Of a DNA stretch of 55,111 nt, positions 7,423-16,580 are shown piece by piece. The stretch is from a virus, in the IMG/VR virus record IMGVR_UViG_3300043777_000051, positions 1 to 55,111 of that record. One strand, 5' to 3'. A model generated the notes under the pieces. That model was not told the DNA's origin. It did not search any database and saw nothing but the letters and a program-made list of their open reading frames with translations. The position numbers and the translations under genes are program-made. Every line of letters begins with the position of its first letter. Position 1 is the first letter of the stretch.

Positions 7423-7556
7423 GCGCGGCCGTCCGGCCAGTGGTCGGAGAGATTAGCGTCGAGAAAAGCAGCAAGGCACCCATTCACGGTTCCCCACAGT
7501 TTGATGCTAAAACGAGAATTTTCAACATGCAAGCCCTAAGTTTCCAGATTCCGTAA
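6327..7556 (+). CDS. C5-cytosine methyltransferase, frame B (motifs IV, VI, VIII, X)
   Basis: Open from a TTG at 6327 to 7556. It carries the catalytic PCQ (6420-6428), ENVPGL (motif VI, 6537-6554), QRRRRLFIVG (motif VIII, 6666-6695), a variable target-recognition-like region, and RYRALGNAVTV (motif X, about 7356-7388). It lacks motif I, and motif IX is replaced by its out-of-frame reading. One continuous enzyme would need a -1 shift near 6375-6410, a +1 between about 6700 and 7105, and a -1 in the eight bases between 7350 and 7359. No canonical slippery heptamer was seen at the first site. Activity as encoded is doubtful unless two subunits assemble. Confidence 0.6.
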   Translation: MSQDINSTIPQRTEGTRYSYLPWVDLICAGVPCQDVSVAGQRAGLAGARTGLFYEFARLLQELRPTWFLFENVPGLLSSNDGRDFAEVQRVLMVECGYGICWRILDSQFFGVAQRRRRLFIVGRFGKPCPPEVLFERESREGDTPQSAEAWADIANALTEGVGRVGSKGCDDGANIVVGPLGGSSRSGGFQPNAEQAADGHLVAIAFDSKSGGDFRPAISDKAHCTRQPRTAVAVAAPITASYAKQADSSDTNGGPPNLVLGRLPDNGHSGLLHAGKGPDDARETAFSLRSDPGGIGQGRNTTYAITENMRNRSQGPANYVCEASDPNGVRDFARLPKGLDSARYRALGNAVTVSVIEWIGRRIVGAAVRPVVGEISVEKSSKAPIHGSPQFDAKTRIFNMQALSFQIP

Positions 7557-7685
7557 CTTCTCCCGCAACCACTCCAGCCTCGCGTCGATCATCTGCTCCC
7601 AAGTGTCGTTCGGACTGCAAAACTCTCGGAGGCGTTCTAGTTCCGCGATCTCCGCAAGTATCGCTTGACGGTCATTCGGCTGCAT
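7536..7685 (-). CDS. Small helical protein, last gene of the late operon
   Basis: 49 residues starting at ATG 7685. Almost entirely charged helix (ILAEIAELERLR ... RLEWLREKLRNLE). It lies just after the stop of 7698-8099 and converges with the methyltransferase (21-base 3' overlap). Function unknown; position next to membrane proteins suggests a lysis accessory or regulator. Confidence 0.55.
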   Translation of the reverse strand: MQPNDRQAILAEIAELERLREFCSPNDTWEQMIDARLEWLREKLRNLET

Positions 7686-7697
7686 CCACTTCCGCGC

Positions 7698-8099
7698 TCA
7701 TTTCCAGTAATGCCCAACTATCGCGGCCACAATGCCAAGGAACCCGGCTATCGAAGCGTAAGCTGCCGCCTTGCCCATTTGCTCGCCCTTGGTAATCTCT
7801 AGCTCTTTGACGCGGTTAGCCAAGGACGAATGCTCCCGGTCGTACAAGTCTCTGGTCAGGTACTCGCCGCGCTCCTTCTCGATCTGCTCCCGGAATTTAT
7901 TGTGCGCCTCTAGGCGTCGATCCACATCGACAGCGGCTATTCTAATGGCCTCCTTGTCGCCCTCCCGCTGCGTATCGTACTTTACGCCGAATTTCTCAAG
8001 CTCGACTATGATTACGTCCCGCTCACGGGCCAGCATTCGATCGACATAATCGGCAACCGAGAGAGGCACGGGCATGTCTTGCGGCGAAGTGGGCGACAA
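7698..8099 (-). CDS. Coiled-coil protein with a C-terminal membrane anchor
   Basis: 133 residues. Residues 15-105 are heptad-rich and highly charged; residues about 110-130 (AAYASIAGFLGIVAAIVGHYW) form one transmembrane segment. A tail-anchored long coiled coil at the end of a late operon could belong to lysis (spanin-like) or to virion attachment, but spanins are normally anchored at the N-terminus. Function uncertain. Confidence 0.65.
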   Translation of the reverse strand: MSPTSPQDMPVPLSVADYVDRMLARERDVIIVELEKFGVKYDTQREGDKEAIRIAAVDVDRRLEAHNKFREQIEKERGEYLTRDLYDREHSSLANRVKELEITKGEQMGKAAAYASIAGFLGIVAAIVGHYWK

Positions 8100-8112
8100 G
8101 CACGAATCTCCT

Positions 8113-8286
8113 CTACTTCACGACAGAGCCGAATACGCGCAGGCCCAATATTCCGACTAGAAGCCAGAGAGCTAGGTGACCGCTAGCCCGACGATACCAA
8201 GGGCCATCAGCAGGTCCGTAGTAGCCCCACAAGCCTGCGAGCAAACAGATCACGTAGATAATCCAAAACCAGTCGTTAAGTGACAT
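8113..8286 (-). CDS. Two-helix small membrane protein, holin candidate
   Basis: 57 residues with GGAGGG upstream of ATG 8286. Two hydrophobic segments (FWIIYVICLLAGLWGYY and LALWLLVGILGLRVFG) are separated by a charged turn, the shape of a class II holin. It lies among other small membrane genes at the end of the late operon. No endolysin was recognised nearby, so the holin call rests on size, topology and position only. Confidence 0.5.
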   Translation of the reverse strand: MSLNDWFWIIYVICLLAGLWGYYGPADGPWYRRASGHLALWLLVGILGLRVFGSVVK

Positions 8287-8301
8287 ACAGCCCTCCTATT
8301 G

Positions 8302-8568
8302 CTACGATTTGATCGCTTCCTTGACCGCTGGAAGTTGTGCTGGACCCTGTGGCACTGGCGTGGTAGCGACATTCTGAGCCGCCCAGCGTTTCCACCAGCC
8401 CCACGCCGCCTTGCCCACAAATGCCGCGAGGGTGATCCATGCTCCCTTAGATGCCGGAACGCCTCCGCCCCACGAGGATAAAGCGCCCACGACCGCGCCC
8501 TCCAGTCCGTTGACGAAGCTGTGCGCGTAGGCGTTCGAGTTGTACCAGTTCATGATCTTTTTGAGCAT
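8302..8568 (-). CDS. Small membrane-associated protein, late operon
   Basis: 88 residues from ATG 8568 behind TAAGGAGGACC; upstream in-frame starts have no ribosome site. The central segment (GLEGAVVGALSSWGGGVPA ... ITLAAFVGKAAWGWW) is hydrophobic, Gly/Ala/Trp-rich, and could span the membrane once or twice. Possible holin or pinholin alternative to the gene at 8113. Not recognised. Confidence 0.55.
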   Translation of the reverse strand: MLKKIMNWYNSNAYAHSFVNGLEGAVVGALSSWGGGVPASKGAWITLAAFVGKAAWGWWKRWAAQNVATTPVPQGPAQLPAVKEAIKS

Positions 8569-8576
8569 GGTCCTCC

Positions 8577-8972
8577 TTAGTGACAGCCGCTTAGTGTCCA
8601 AACTCCCGCGCCAGAAATTGTCACTGATGTACAACTGAAACTCGCTGGCAAAGTTCCGCTAGGTCCGGGCGGCCCAATGGGGCCAGGCATGCCCTGAATC
8701 CCCTGCGCGCCCGTGGCACCAATCGGCCCCGGCGCTCCACTCGGACCCGCTGGACCCGGAACGGGATTGTAGGGCGCGTATGCAGAGCCGTTGTTCGTAA
8801 ATAGCGCGGGGCCGCCAGTTGCAGGCTCGCATACTGCAAATAAATTGGCCGCTGGAGTCGGGCAGGCTGTGCTGTTGGTCAAGGTGACCGAACTCCCTGC
8901 TTGCTGGCCGATGACAACTCCCACTAGAAACAGGATGACTACCGCAACGATCCAGCCATTTATGTTCTTCAT
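8577..8972 (-). CDS. Membrane-anchored collagen-like protein
   Basis: 131 residues. An N-terminal hydrophobic anchor (WIVAVVILFLVGVVIG, residues 7-22) is followed by about 14 Gly-X-Y collagen triplets (GPAGPSGAPGPIGATGAQG...) and a short Cys-containing C-terminal domain. Collagen-like stretches are common in phage tail fibres as trimeric stalks. Here the anchor or signal at the front implies export or membrane attachment instead. It follows the three large exported proteins and shares their character. Confidence 0.75.
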   Translation of the reverse strand: MKNINGWIVAVVILFLVGVVIGQQAGSSVTLTNSTACPTPAANLFAVCEPATGGPALFTNNGSAYAPYNPVPGPAGPSGAPGPIGATGAQGIQGMPGPIGPPGPSGTLPASFSCTSVTISGAGVWTLSGCH

Positions 8973-8984
8973 AGTTTCCTCACT

Positions 8985-11900
8985 TTAGAAACACCCGCCC
9001 GGTTGGTTCGCATAGCCTAATGCAATACAGGTCGACACTAGCCGGACGTGACCCGAAGGGTAACATCCCGCCCCACTTCCACAGGAATTTCCCTCGCTGT
9101 CCGTATTGCTCGATCCCGACGTTACAAGCCGTCCGATGTTCGCCAGAATCCCGCCTTCACACTCAAACGTGCTGGCAGGGCTTGTTCCTGTGCTCGGATT
9201 CCCTGCAAAGCATCCTACGTGAGTAAGATTTGCAGTGCCGTCTAAACCCTTCTGTGGAGTCAACCAACTCCAAAAAGTATCTGTGTAGCAGGGCGTTCCT
9301 TGCGTAAATGGGCACGTCGCGGAGGGGTTCGCATACTTCCACGCCTGACTCGATTCCAGATTCTCATCGCCTACGAAGTCAAGCCCGATATTCTTTCCGC
9401 CTGTCTCGGAAATGTAAGCGCCGTACTTGAGGAAGGCGGTCAGGATATTGCACTGCCATAAGGGGACAGATGTGCAGATTGTCGCCAGTTGTGCCGGAGT
9501 GTAGTCCAACACTAAGAGCATCCCCGCCGAAATTCTGTTTGTGTTCTGTGGCCCGAAGATGCTGGAGCCGGGAGGGTCGCAAAGTCCGGGACTCTGATTC
9601 GCTGGGAACACGTAAGGCAATGAAGAATTCACGCAATCCACGGTGAACATTAGGGCATGGTTGATGCCGTTAATCAATTCAGACTCGCGAGTCATGGCCG
9701 CGCCGGGGCCGAATCCGTTGGAAGCATTCGAGCCATGTCCAGCGCTTGCCGTGTATCCGTAGTCAGCCCCCGTGAAGAAATTAGTCGCTGCCGATTGAAA
9801 CGTATTCGAGATGGCGCAAGCTGTCCCAGAAGTTGGACCACACCCGGAAGCCGTGGGCAGGTTCATAATATTCTGCGGACTGCTGCCAGAGTAAAACTCC
9901 ACAAACCATCCCGTAGCCTGATCCCAGCAGCTAATTTCATGTTCATCTCCGCCTGACCAATTCGCCGCATTTGGGCAGTGGAAGGCAATCGTCTGCTGTC
10001 CGGTCGGAGTAGCAAATGGGGCGGAGTACCACGGGTCAGAAGGAGCCGAATAGTAAACCGGATTGGCGAAGTCCGACGAACCCGGCGAGGCTTTCAGAAA
10101 CCGCCCCATATTCACCGGGTAGGTCAATTCAGGAACGGCCCCACAATCCGTCATGGCGCACTTCGCGATGTTGTCGCCATTCGTGTAGAGATGACTTAAG
10201 TAGTCCGCTGGCAGAGGTTTCGTGGTGATCGAATTTGCGTTCGCATAGTAGGACGGTATGATCGTGCTCTGCTGGTTAGTCAGGGAGTTCGTGCTGGCCG
10301 TGTTCGTTAGCAAGACAGGCTTGAGGCCCACAGGGGCATACCCGCCTGAGAGTGGATGAATAGTATTCGTCAAGTCTGTATACGAGGCGAAGCCTGTTTC
10401 CAGTTGCGGAAGTGCAGTGCAGTAAGGTGTGCCTCCATTGCAGTTCTGCGACGTGTCCCAAGTCATCTTGTCGCTGGCCGAACTGATTGTGATTGGAACG
10501 GTGTAGATCGTGCCGGAAGTGGTGCTGGGGCTAACGACATTTCCCGTCATCCATCCCGCGACAGTGCGGTAGGCTTGCCCGGCTATGCTTCCAACTAGGG
10601 GCAATGGGTTGCTGGAAGTCGCGTCCGCGTAGTAATAATCAGTCAGCCCGATTATGGGATTCGTTACCGATGCCCGGAGAATCAGCCCTCTCGCCACGTA
10701 AGAAGCGGCGTAATCGAGATTCGGACATTGCGCTGTCCCTACACATCCGTTTTCATCATCCATCAGCGGAGTAGGGAGGCCGTCAGCACTAATTTCCGAC
10801 TGCGCTTGTGCGTAGACGGTCAGGAATGCTTCTGGGTTCGCGTTCGCTCCAGCATTTCCGCGCCCATGGAAGTTTGTGTAGTCGAATGTCATTCTGCCTG
10901 TGACCGTTTGGGCTGCAACACTGCATCCACTCAGGGAAATGGCTGGAGCGTTGATCGAAGTCGTAACGAAGTTGTGCATCCACGTTGCCGCAGTAGGGCC
11001 ATGAAAGGAAACACTCAACATCTTGGATGATGGTGAGTAGCACTGCATCAGTTGGTAATAATCCCACGCGATGCGGACCATTCTGGCAAGGCTGATTGAA
11101 CTCGATCCACAAGTCGCTGGACTCCCGAACACGCACCAGAAGTTCGGGGAATCCGGCTCGTTCCAGCTTTCAAAGTATTGGAACTTGTTCGGATACCTCT
11201 GCATCAACGCTTGCATGAAAGACTGAAAGTGGGAGTTCGGTCCCGTACCGTCCGCATTAAGATCATTCATTGGCGTGCAGGCAAAGTCAGAAGTCCCACT
11301 GCACTGTGTGCCTCCAGCAAAGCCCAGAGCGGTTACCGTTCCGGAGGATACTGTGGTGATTGCGGCATCGTTTACCGTAACCTGATTGGCGCTCGTGTAG
11401 GTTGCAATATAAGTCGTGAAGGTACTTCCGCCAGTACCCGCTCCCGTGATTGAAATGGCTGGCCCTTCTGGAGTTGTGAAGGCGGTAAACGGTCCGTTAG
11501 GACACGTTAGGAGCTTTAGTCCACTCGTAATGCTGCAAGCCGTCCCTAAGACCGTCGTTCCCGCTGGCCCCGGAAGATAAGGACTAGGGTCACCGTGGCC
11601 CCACGCCGTTGTGTTGAAAGCAGGGACGGAACTTAGGGTATAAATCCCCGCCAAGGGACACGGCGGAGCGCCCCCGCCTGTCGTCTGGGTCAATCCCGGC
11701 ATGATGCTGTTTACTACGGTGTCAGCAAGGGCCCACGTATACACCCCTTGCGTCTTTTCAATCTGTGACCACTTTAGACCGCTGTCGTGCTGCCGGATTC
11801 CGTAGAACGGAATGATGCTGCCCGTCAAATCTACGGGGCACATGGTTGGCGGAGGAATCGGCGAGTGCTGATTGTTAAACCCTGACCAGAAAAGGCTTGC

Positions 11901-12914
11901 CTGCACTCCCGTAGGCGGAATCACGGCAAACGTGGCCGTGCAGGACTCTGCCGCGCTCATGGTTACGGTCGTAGTTGAAGCAGTTCCCGAACACCCTCCA
12001 GTCCCAGACCATGAAGTGAAGGTATAACCAGCGGGCGTGTGTTCCGTCAGAGTAACGGTGACTCCGGTCGTAAAAGCGATGTTCGTGCAGGTGGGCGAGC
12101 AGGAGACTCCGCTGGGACTGCTGGTGACCAAGGCTGTCCCTGTAGCCCCGCTCAGTGCGACTGTGAGCAATTGCGTGGGGGTTGGCACACCATCCCCTGT
12201 ACCCGTGAACATGTCTGGGCTGGTGGGGCTGTTGGAAACGACGGTGCATGTCGTGCCCTGCACTCCCGTAGCGGTCGGAGCGAATGTCAGGTTAAACGTG
12301 CAGCTTCCATTCGGCAGGACGGTTTGCCCAGAGCACAAATCGGCGGAGGTCGTGTAAACCGGAGAACCGCTGCAAGAGGCTGTGGCAATGACCAGATTGG
12401 CGTTCCCGACGTTGGTAATGGTCACTGTCTCAGTCTTATTCGTGTTGACTGTGACATTCCCGAAATCAAGTGGGTTAGGGCCGCGCTGAAACTGCGGTTG
12501 AGGGAGTGGTACGCCAGTGCCGGAGGCCGCAATCGTATCCCCAGAGGAATCTACTGTGATAATAGCGTTCTGGATTCCCGATGCCGTAGGAGTGAAGGTC
12601 AGGTTGAAGATGCAGGTGCCGCCCGGAATGATTGTTACACTCTGGCAGTTGGTGGCGAAAGTAAAGAGGGCGTTGTTTGAGGAAAATGTGCTAAGAACGC
12701 AGTTGGAGCCGCCCGTATTTGAGATCGTAACTGGGATTGTTTTGGCGGTGTTATTTGTGACGTTGCCGAACGCTACTGGATTTGGACTGTATCCGAACTT
12801 GCAAGCGGAGGGGGGTCCAACTGTGACGGTCACAGCTCCCGTCGCTGTTATGCCGTTGAAGGTCTGGCCCCACGCGGCAGCGCTCAGAAGCACGAAGATT
12901 AGAGTCAGTCTCAT
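8985..12914 (-). CDS. Exported ASH-repeat protein with glycoside-hydrolase (clan-A-like) domain
   Basis: 1309 residues. Signal peptide 1-16 ending AAAWG-Q. Two choice-of-anchor-D/ASH domains (about 38-133 and 140-240, each with PNP..FGNVT.N and CTFNLTF.PT). A beta domain with TSSPSGVSCSP and SWSGTGGC (about 250-330). Then a long barrel-like domain with FESWNEPD (Glu586, candidate acid/base) and LMDDENG (Glu721, candidate nucleophile), the arrangement of GH39/GH5-type retaining glycosidases. The tail is long and Ser/Thr/Gly-rich. Likely degrades or binds host polysaccharide; the substrate is unknown. The start overlaps the upstream stop as ATGA. Odd for a phage: the Sec signal on a virion-cluster protein. 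Confidence 0.7.
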   Translation of the reverse strand: MRLTLIFVLLSAAAWGQTFNGITATGAVTVTVGPPSACKFGYSPNPVAFGNVTNNTAKTIPVTISNTGGSNCVLSTFSSNNALFTFATNCQSVTIIPGGTCIFNLTFTPTASGIQNAIITVDSSGDTIAASGTGVPLPQPQFQRGPNPLDFGNVTVNTNKTETVTITNVGNANLVIATASCSGSPVYTTSADLCSGQTVLPNGSCTFNLTFAPTATGVQGTTCTVVSNSPTSPDMFTGTGDGVPTPTQLLTVALSGATGTALVTSSPSGVSCSPTCTNIAFTTGVTVTLTEHTPAGYTFTSWSGTGGCSGTASTTTVTMSAAESCTATFAVIPPTGVQASLFWSGFNNQHSPIPPPTMCPVDLTGSIIPFYGIRQHDSGLKWSQIEKTQGVYTWALADTVVNSIMPGLTQTTGGGAPPCPLAGIYTLSSVPAFNTTAWGHGDPSPYLPGPAGTTVLGTACSITSGLKLLTCPNGPFTAFTTPEGPAISITGAGTGGSTFTTYIATYTSANQVTVNDAAITTVSSGTVTALGFAGGTQCSGTSDFACTPMNDLNADGTGPNSHFQSFMQALMQRYPNKFQYFESWNEPDSPNFWCVFGSPATCGSSSISLARMVRIAWDYYQLMQCYSPSSKMLSVSFHGPTAATWMHNFVTTSINAPAISLSGCSVAAQTVTGRMTFDYTNFHGRGNAGANANPEAFLTVYAQAQSEISADGLPTPLMDDENGCVGTAQCPNLDYAASYVARGLILRASVTNPIIGLTDYYYADATSSNPLPLVGSIAGQAYRTVAGWMTGNVVSPSTTSGTIYTVPITISSASDKMTWDTSQNCNGGTPYCTALPQLETGFASYTDLTNTIHPLSGGYAPVGLKPVLLTNTASTNSLTNQQSTIIPSYYANANSITTKPLPADYLSHLYTNGDNIAKCAMTDCGAVPELTYPVNMGRFLKASPGSSDFANPVYYSAPSDPWYSAPFATPTGQQTIAFHCPNAANWSGGDEHEISCWDQATGWFVEFYSGSSPQNIMNLPTASGCGPTSGTACAISNTFQSAATNFFTGADYGYTASAGHGSNASNGFGPGAAMTRESELINGINHALMFTVDCVNSSLPYVFPANQSPGLCDPPGSSIFGPQNTNRISAGMLLVLDYTPAQLATICTSVPLWQCNILTAFLKYGAYISETGGKNIGLDFVGDENLESSQAWKYANPSATCPFTQGTPCYTDTFWSWLTPQKGLDGTANLTHVGCFAGNPSTGTSPASTFECEGGILANIGRLVTSGSSNTDSEGNSCGSGAGCYPSGHVRLVSTCIALGYANQPGGCF

Positions 12915-15900
12915 TGAATATCAACATCCACACACTTTTTGCCCGTAGGTGCGGAACTCGCGGCAATCGTGAGACTCGTTCCATACACTACGCTCGATAC
13001 CGAATAACTGAATCCGGCAACCGTATCGCAGGTAACGCCAAGATTTGTTCCTTGCGTTCTATCTTCCGTGATTGTGACTCGGCTGAATGGCTGGATGGCC
13101 GACGTATCAATCACCACGGTAGTAGCGGGACTCGGCCCAATCACCACAGTCATGTGTTTCGATGTGGTGCATAAGGCGGGATTCGCCTGCGTCCAGCACC
13201 CCAAACCGTAGCCTTCATTATTGATTGGAGCGTACTGAGCCGGGCATCCGAACCCTATGTCGCCCTCACTCCCAAAGGCCATTCCGAGGAAACTTGCAAC
13301 GTAGTTCGCCCCGAAATATTCCATCGAATTGAGGCAAGTCGGGGTTCCTCGATACAGCATTGTTCCTGCACTAGCCCTAAATGTCCCGTTCCCGGCCCTT
13401 CCTTGGCCTGTCAGGGCCACATTTCCGGGGAGTAATTGGACGAGCGGATAAAAGTTCTTGTTCCCCGTCTGTGATGATTGCACGGCATAACTGGTAAGGG
13501 ATGCTGGAGCAACATTGTCCAAGAACGTGCAGAGGTTGTGAATACTGCACGCTGTCGCTGGATTAATCCCCGAAGCCACAAGATAGGTTCCAGTTCCACT
13601 CGGCGCTGGTGGAAGAATGTTGTTGGAAGGAAATGCCCCGGAGACTCTCAGAAGATCATACGTCGCCACAGGCATGTAGCTGGAAGCCCCGTAGGTTCCC
13701 GAACCCCATCCGTACCAGTTCACCGTTACATTGTTGGCGCTGGGATCGTTCACTACTGCGTTGCCAATCAGCGTCGGGATTGAGAGGCAGTCTCCGCCCG
13801 AAGTGCAGCCCGTAACGGTGTTTTGATGGGCCACGAGGTAGTAGTACTGCTGGGTCGTTTGAGAAGCAGGAGTCGGTTGGAATTGCGGATACGCAGCGTC
13901 TCCGGCAGTGCTGAACCCTACGCCAGCGCCAAAAGTGATCGAGTGATTTACCAGCGGCTTGTTGAGTCCGCCAATCGACATGATCGCGGGGTTTCCCAGA
14001 GGAACACCCCACGGTGAAGCTACGCCAGCGTTCTCGAAGTGAATTCCAGCATTGATCGTGAACTGGCCAAAACCTCCCCGTTTCAAGCCAACGGTAATCC
14101 CTCCCGTTGAGTAGTCCTGACAAACATTCTGCCCTACGGTCCCGAAGTCGTTTCCTGAATACCAGCGCACGCAACTTCCTATAGTCGTAGACCCGACATT
14201 CACATTCGGCCCGTAAGAGAGAATCGCGGAATCTGGCCCGGAGGGGCCGGGAGCGAATACTGCTGAAGCCTGAAAGTCACTATCGAGTCTCCAGCCATAC
14301 CCGGCGTTCATGTCGATATTGTCTATTGAGGCTGACTGGTCGTTATTGAAGTGAAAGCCATTCCCCCCCTGCAAAGTAATCGTGTTTGGCGATACCCACT
14401 TGATGTCGTGAAAATGCGCTCCCTGTCCAGCGGCATCTTCAAAGTATGGCCCAGCAGGAAACGAGAGCGATGATCCGTTGTCGTGTGGAGAAAGATTCGT
14501 CACTCCCGGCGTTGCTTGCGTAATGTTGACTGTGCCGTTGGTGACTCCCGGAAGGCACGTAGACCCGCCGCCCGTCGTCAATACAAACTCGCCGTACCCG
14601 TACACCGTGGTCGGAAGCCCAGAGGCCGTTCCTGCAAGCCAGAGAAGCTGACCGGGAATGTTCGCGTAAAATCCTGCTGGACACGTAGGAATAGTCAATG
14701 TCGCGTTCGGAGAACTGCCGCTGATTGATCCTGTCGGAATGACGCTCCACGGCACATTCCCGGCAACCATAATGAGGTTCTTAATGTCGTAACCTTCGCC
14801 GCCTCCGCTAGCTCCAAACGAAGTCCCCGCCCCGACGTAGATAGCGGTATTGAAACTCGCGTGGGTGATTGTGGCAAAGTTCCCTGCAAGTAACGATGCT
14901 CCGCCCCGAACAAAGAGTGGAGCAGAGAGGGTATAGTTTGTTCCCGCAACAAGAGCAATGGAAATTCCCGGAGGCGCGACCGTGTAGTACGCTTCTTGAA
15001 TCCCAGAGGTTGCAGAGCCGATGATGTAGTTGGCCAGATGAGAATAGGCTGCCGTGAAAGTAATCGTTCCAGATGTGGCCCCGCTGGTGCAGGTGCCTCC
15101 GGTAATCAGGAACCATTCTGGAGTGGGATCGCCGCTTCCGGGACTCAAACTTAGATAGTGCGGACTATCCGTTCCATTCACCCCAAGAGGGCACGGCGTT
15201 AGAGTGACAGTATTTGATCCGGCAACGAGAGTTGTAGCCCCGCCTGTAACGATGGTACAGCCCGTAGCGCAAGCCGTGAAGTTGAAATTCGGCGTGACGG
15301 TAACCACACCCGAACTACTCCCGCTACTCCCGCCTCCGCAAGGTGCTTCCGGCGCTCCATCGCCAGTGCAATTCAGTACTCCATTGAGAGATCGGATTCC
15401 GAGTTGCCCCGCTGTCGGATTTGCTGGGCCGCTGCTGTCTGGTAAGCCAATGCAGCCCGGGACGATGTTGGGAGTCGTACACACCGCCAAGGGAGCACCA
15501 ACATAGATACTGCCGCCAACGTTAAAATTCAGGCCAACGGTCGCATTCCCTGAAAACGTGGCGTTTTGCCCTGCAAAAGTAAGCGCCGTCTGAGGATAGA
15601 TCGTGCTCCCCGTAACTCCGTAATATCCTGCCTGCCCCGCAGTTCCGGGCAAAACACTTCCAGTTCCGCCTCCGCTCCCCGGCAAAACCGGAGCCACTGC
15701 CCGGAGTTGCGTGGAAATATTCATGCTTGCCCCTGTGATAGTAATCAGGGCTTGGCCGCAATATTTTCCGGTCTGATCGCAGAAGTTGATTTGCCACTGC
15801 GAAGGCGTAGGCTGCACGATATTGTTGTCGGCCAGAACAAATCCGGAAGATAAGTTTCCAAAAGAATCACACCTCGCCCCAGAGTAGTTTGTCTGGAATA

Positions 15901-16075
15901 CGGAACCGGAGAGAAGATAAGGTCCGGGGGCGGATGACTGGCCTACGAAACTCGCGCTGTAGGTGCAGTTCTGGTAAGGAAGCCCGTTAGGATCAACGAT
16001 GGTCGCAGACACGCTGGTGTACTGTGCCCACCCAAGAGGACACCATAGCAATAATAAAAGTATAAATCTCTTCAT
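12911..16075 (-). CDS. Exported fibre/spike-like protein
   Basis: 1054 residues with Sec signal MKRFILLLLLWCPLGWA-Q. The domain just after cleavage (QYTSVSATIVDPNGLPYQN) is a paralogue of the one in the 16581-19967 protein, so both share a mount or anchor domain. Residues about 370-650 contain alternating beta strands and Gly-rich turns compatible with a beta-helix or pectate-lyase-like depolymerase. The C-terminus is Cys- and Thr-rich. A likely host-recognition or polysaccharide-binding fibre. It is divergently oriented to the lone plus-strand gene at 16105. Confidence 0.65.
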   Translation of the reverse strand: MKRFILLLLLWCPLGWAQYTSVSATIVDPNGLPYQNCTYSASFVGQSSAPGPYLLSGSVFQTNYSGARCDSFGNLSSGFVLADNNIVQPTPSQWQINFCDQTGKYCGQALITITGASMNISTQLRAVAPVLPGSGGGTGSVLPGTAGQAGYYGVTGSTIYPQTALTFAGQNATFSGNATVGLNFNVGGSIYVGAPLAVCTTPNIVPGCIGLPDSSGPANPTAGQLGIRSLNGVLNCTGDGAPEAPCGGGSSGSSSGVVTVTPNFNFTACATGCTIVTGGATTLVAGSNTVTLTPCPLGVNGTDSPHYLSLSPGSGDPTPEWFLITGGTCTSGATSGTITFTAAYSHLANYIIGSATSGIQEAYYTVAPPGISIALVAGTNYTLSAPLFVRGGASLLAGNFATITHASFNTAIYVGAGTSFGASGGGEGYDIKNLIMVAGNVPWSVIPTGSISGSSPNATLTIPTCPAGFYANIPGQLLWLAGTASGLPTTVYGYGEFVLTTGGGSTCLPGVTNGTVNITQATPGVTNLSPHDNGSSLSFPAGPYFEDAAGQGAHFHDIKWVSPNTITLQGGNGFHFNNDQSASIDNIDMNAGYGWRLDSDFQASAVFAPGPSGPDSAILSYGPNVNVGSTTIGSCVRWYSGNDFGTVGQNVCQDYSTGGITVGLKRGGFGQFTINAGIHFENAGVASPWGVPLGNPAIMSIGGLNKPLVNHSITFGAGVGFSTAGDAAYPQFQPTPASQTTQQYYYLVAHQNTVTGCTSGGDCLSIPTLIGNAVVNDPSANNVTVNWYGWGSGTYGASSYMPVATYDLLRVSGAFPSNNILPPAPSGTGTYLVASGINPATACSIHNLCTFLDNVAPASLTSYAVQSSQTGNKNFYPLVQLLPGNVALTGQGRAGNGTFRASAGTMLYRGTPTCLNSMEYFGANYVASFLGMAFGSEGDIGFGCPAQYAPINNEGYGLGCWTQANPALCTTSKHMTVVIGPSPATTVVIDTSAIQPFSRVTITEDRTQGTNLGVTCDTVAGFSYSVSSVVYGTSLTIAASSAPTGKKCVDVDIQ

Positions 16076-16104
16076 GCTATACTCGCGGCGAGGTTTTAAT
16101 TAAA

Positions 16105-16578
16105 ATGAAAACTCTGCTTGCTGTTATCTTTTTGTCCCTCGCATCCTTCGCTCAAACCACCATCAACTCGCAAGGCGGGACAATAGTCGCTAACCCGGAT
16201 TCCACTCTTGCAGTCGTAAATTCTCCCGTCACACTTGAAAACGGTTCTGCCGCCGATGGTTTCGTATCGTTCAACACAGGGCAGTTCGTTGCCGGAGGAA
16301 ACCTCACGACCTTGGCCTCGTACAATGCCGGAGGTAGTTTTATCGTTTCGGTTGCAGGGCAGTCGATCTTCAACGGCACGATTGATAGCGGGGCGACTTG
16401 GCTTAACGTGCTCAAGCAACGAGTCTCGACCTTTACCTTGACGGGAACGGTGACGAGTTTGGACGGCACGCACACGGGAAGTTTTGTGCTGACGACTCCG
16501 GCCATTGCGTTCAATCACTTCTCCGCAACGGGCGCGGGATCGTCCAGCGTGGCGAGTATCAACGTGACTTTGAACTGA
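16105..16578 (+). CDS. Exported beta-rich protein on the opposite strand to the late operon
   Basis: 157 residues. Sec signal MKTLLAVIFLSLASFA-Q, then a Thr/Ser/Gly/Val-rich beta domain. It is one of only two plus-strand genes in 32 kb of minus-strand genes. TATACT at 16076-16081 is a possible -10, and a perfect palindrome TTTTAATTAAAA abuts the start codon. The 3' end meets the 3' end of the Gly-rich gene with a two-base gap. A minus-strand transcript of the late operon would be antisense to it. Confidence 0.6.
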   Translation: MKTLLAVIFLSLASFAQTTINSQGGTIVANPDSTLAVVNSPVTLENGSAADGFVSFNTGQFVAGGNLTTLASYNAGGSFIVSVAGQSIFNGTIDSGATWLNVLKQRVSTFTLTGTVTSLDGTHTGSFVLTTPAIAFNHFSATGAGSSSVASINVTLN

Positions 16579-16580
16579 GA

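Noticed and set aside
6078-7532. 484-codon open frame on the minus strand across the methyltransferase
   Set aside because: It is antisense to two plus-strand frames that carry recognisable methyltransferase motifs, and its own product is low in any known pattern.
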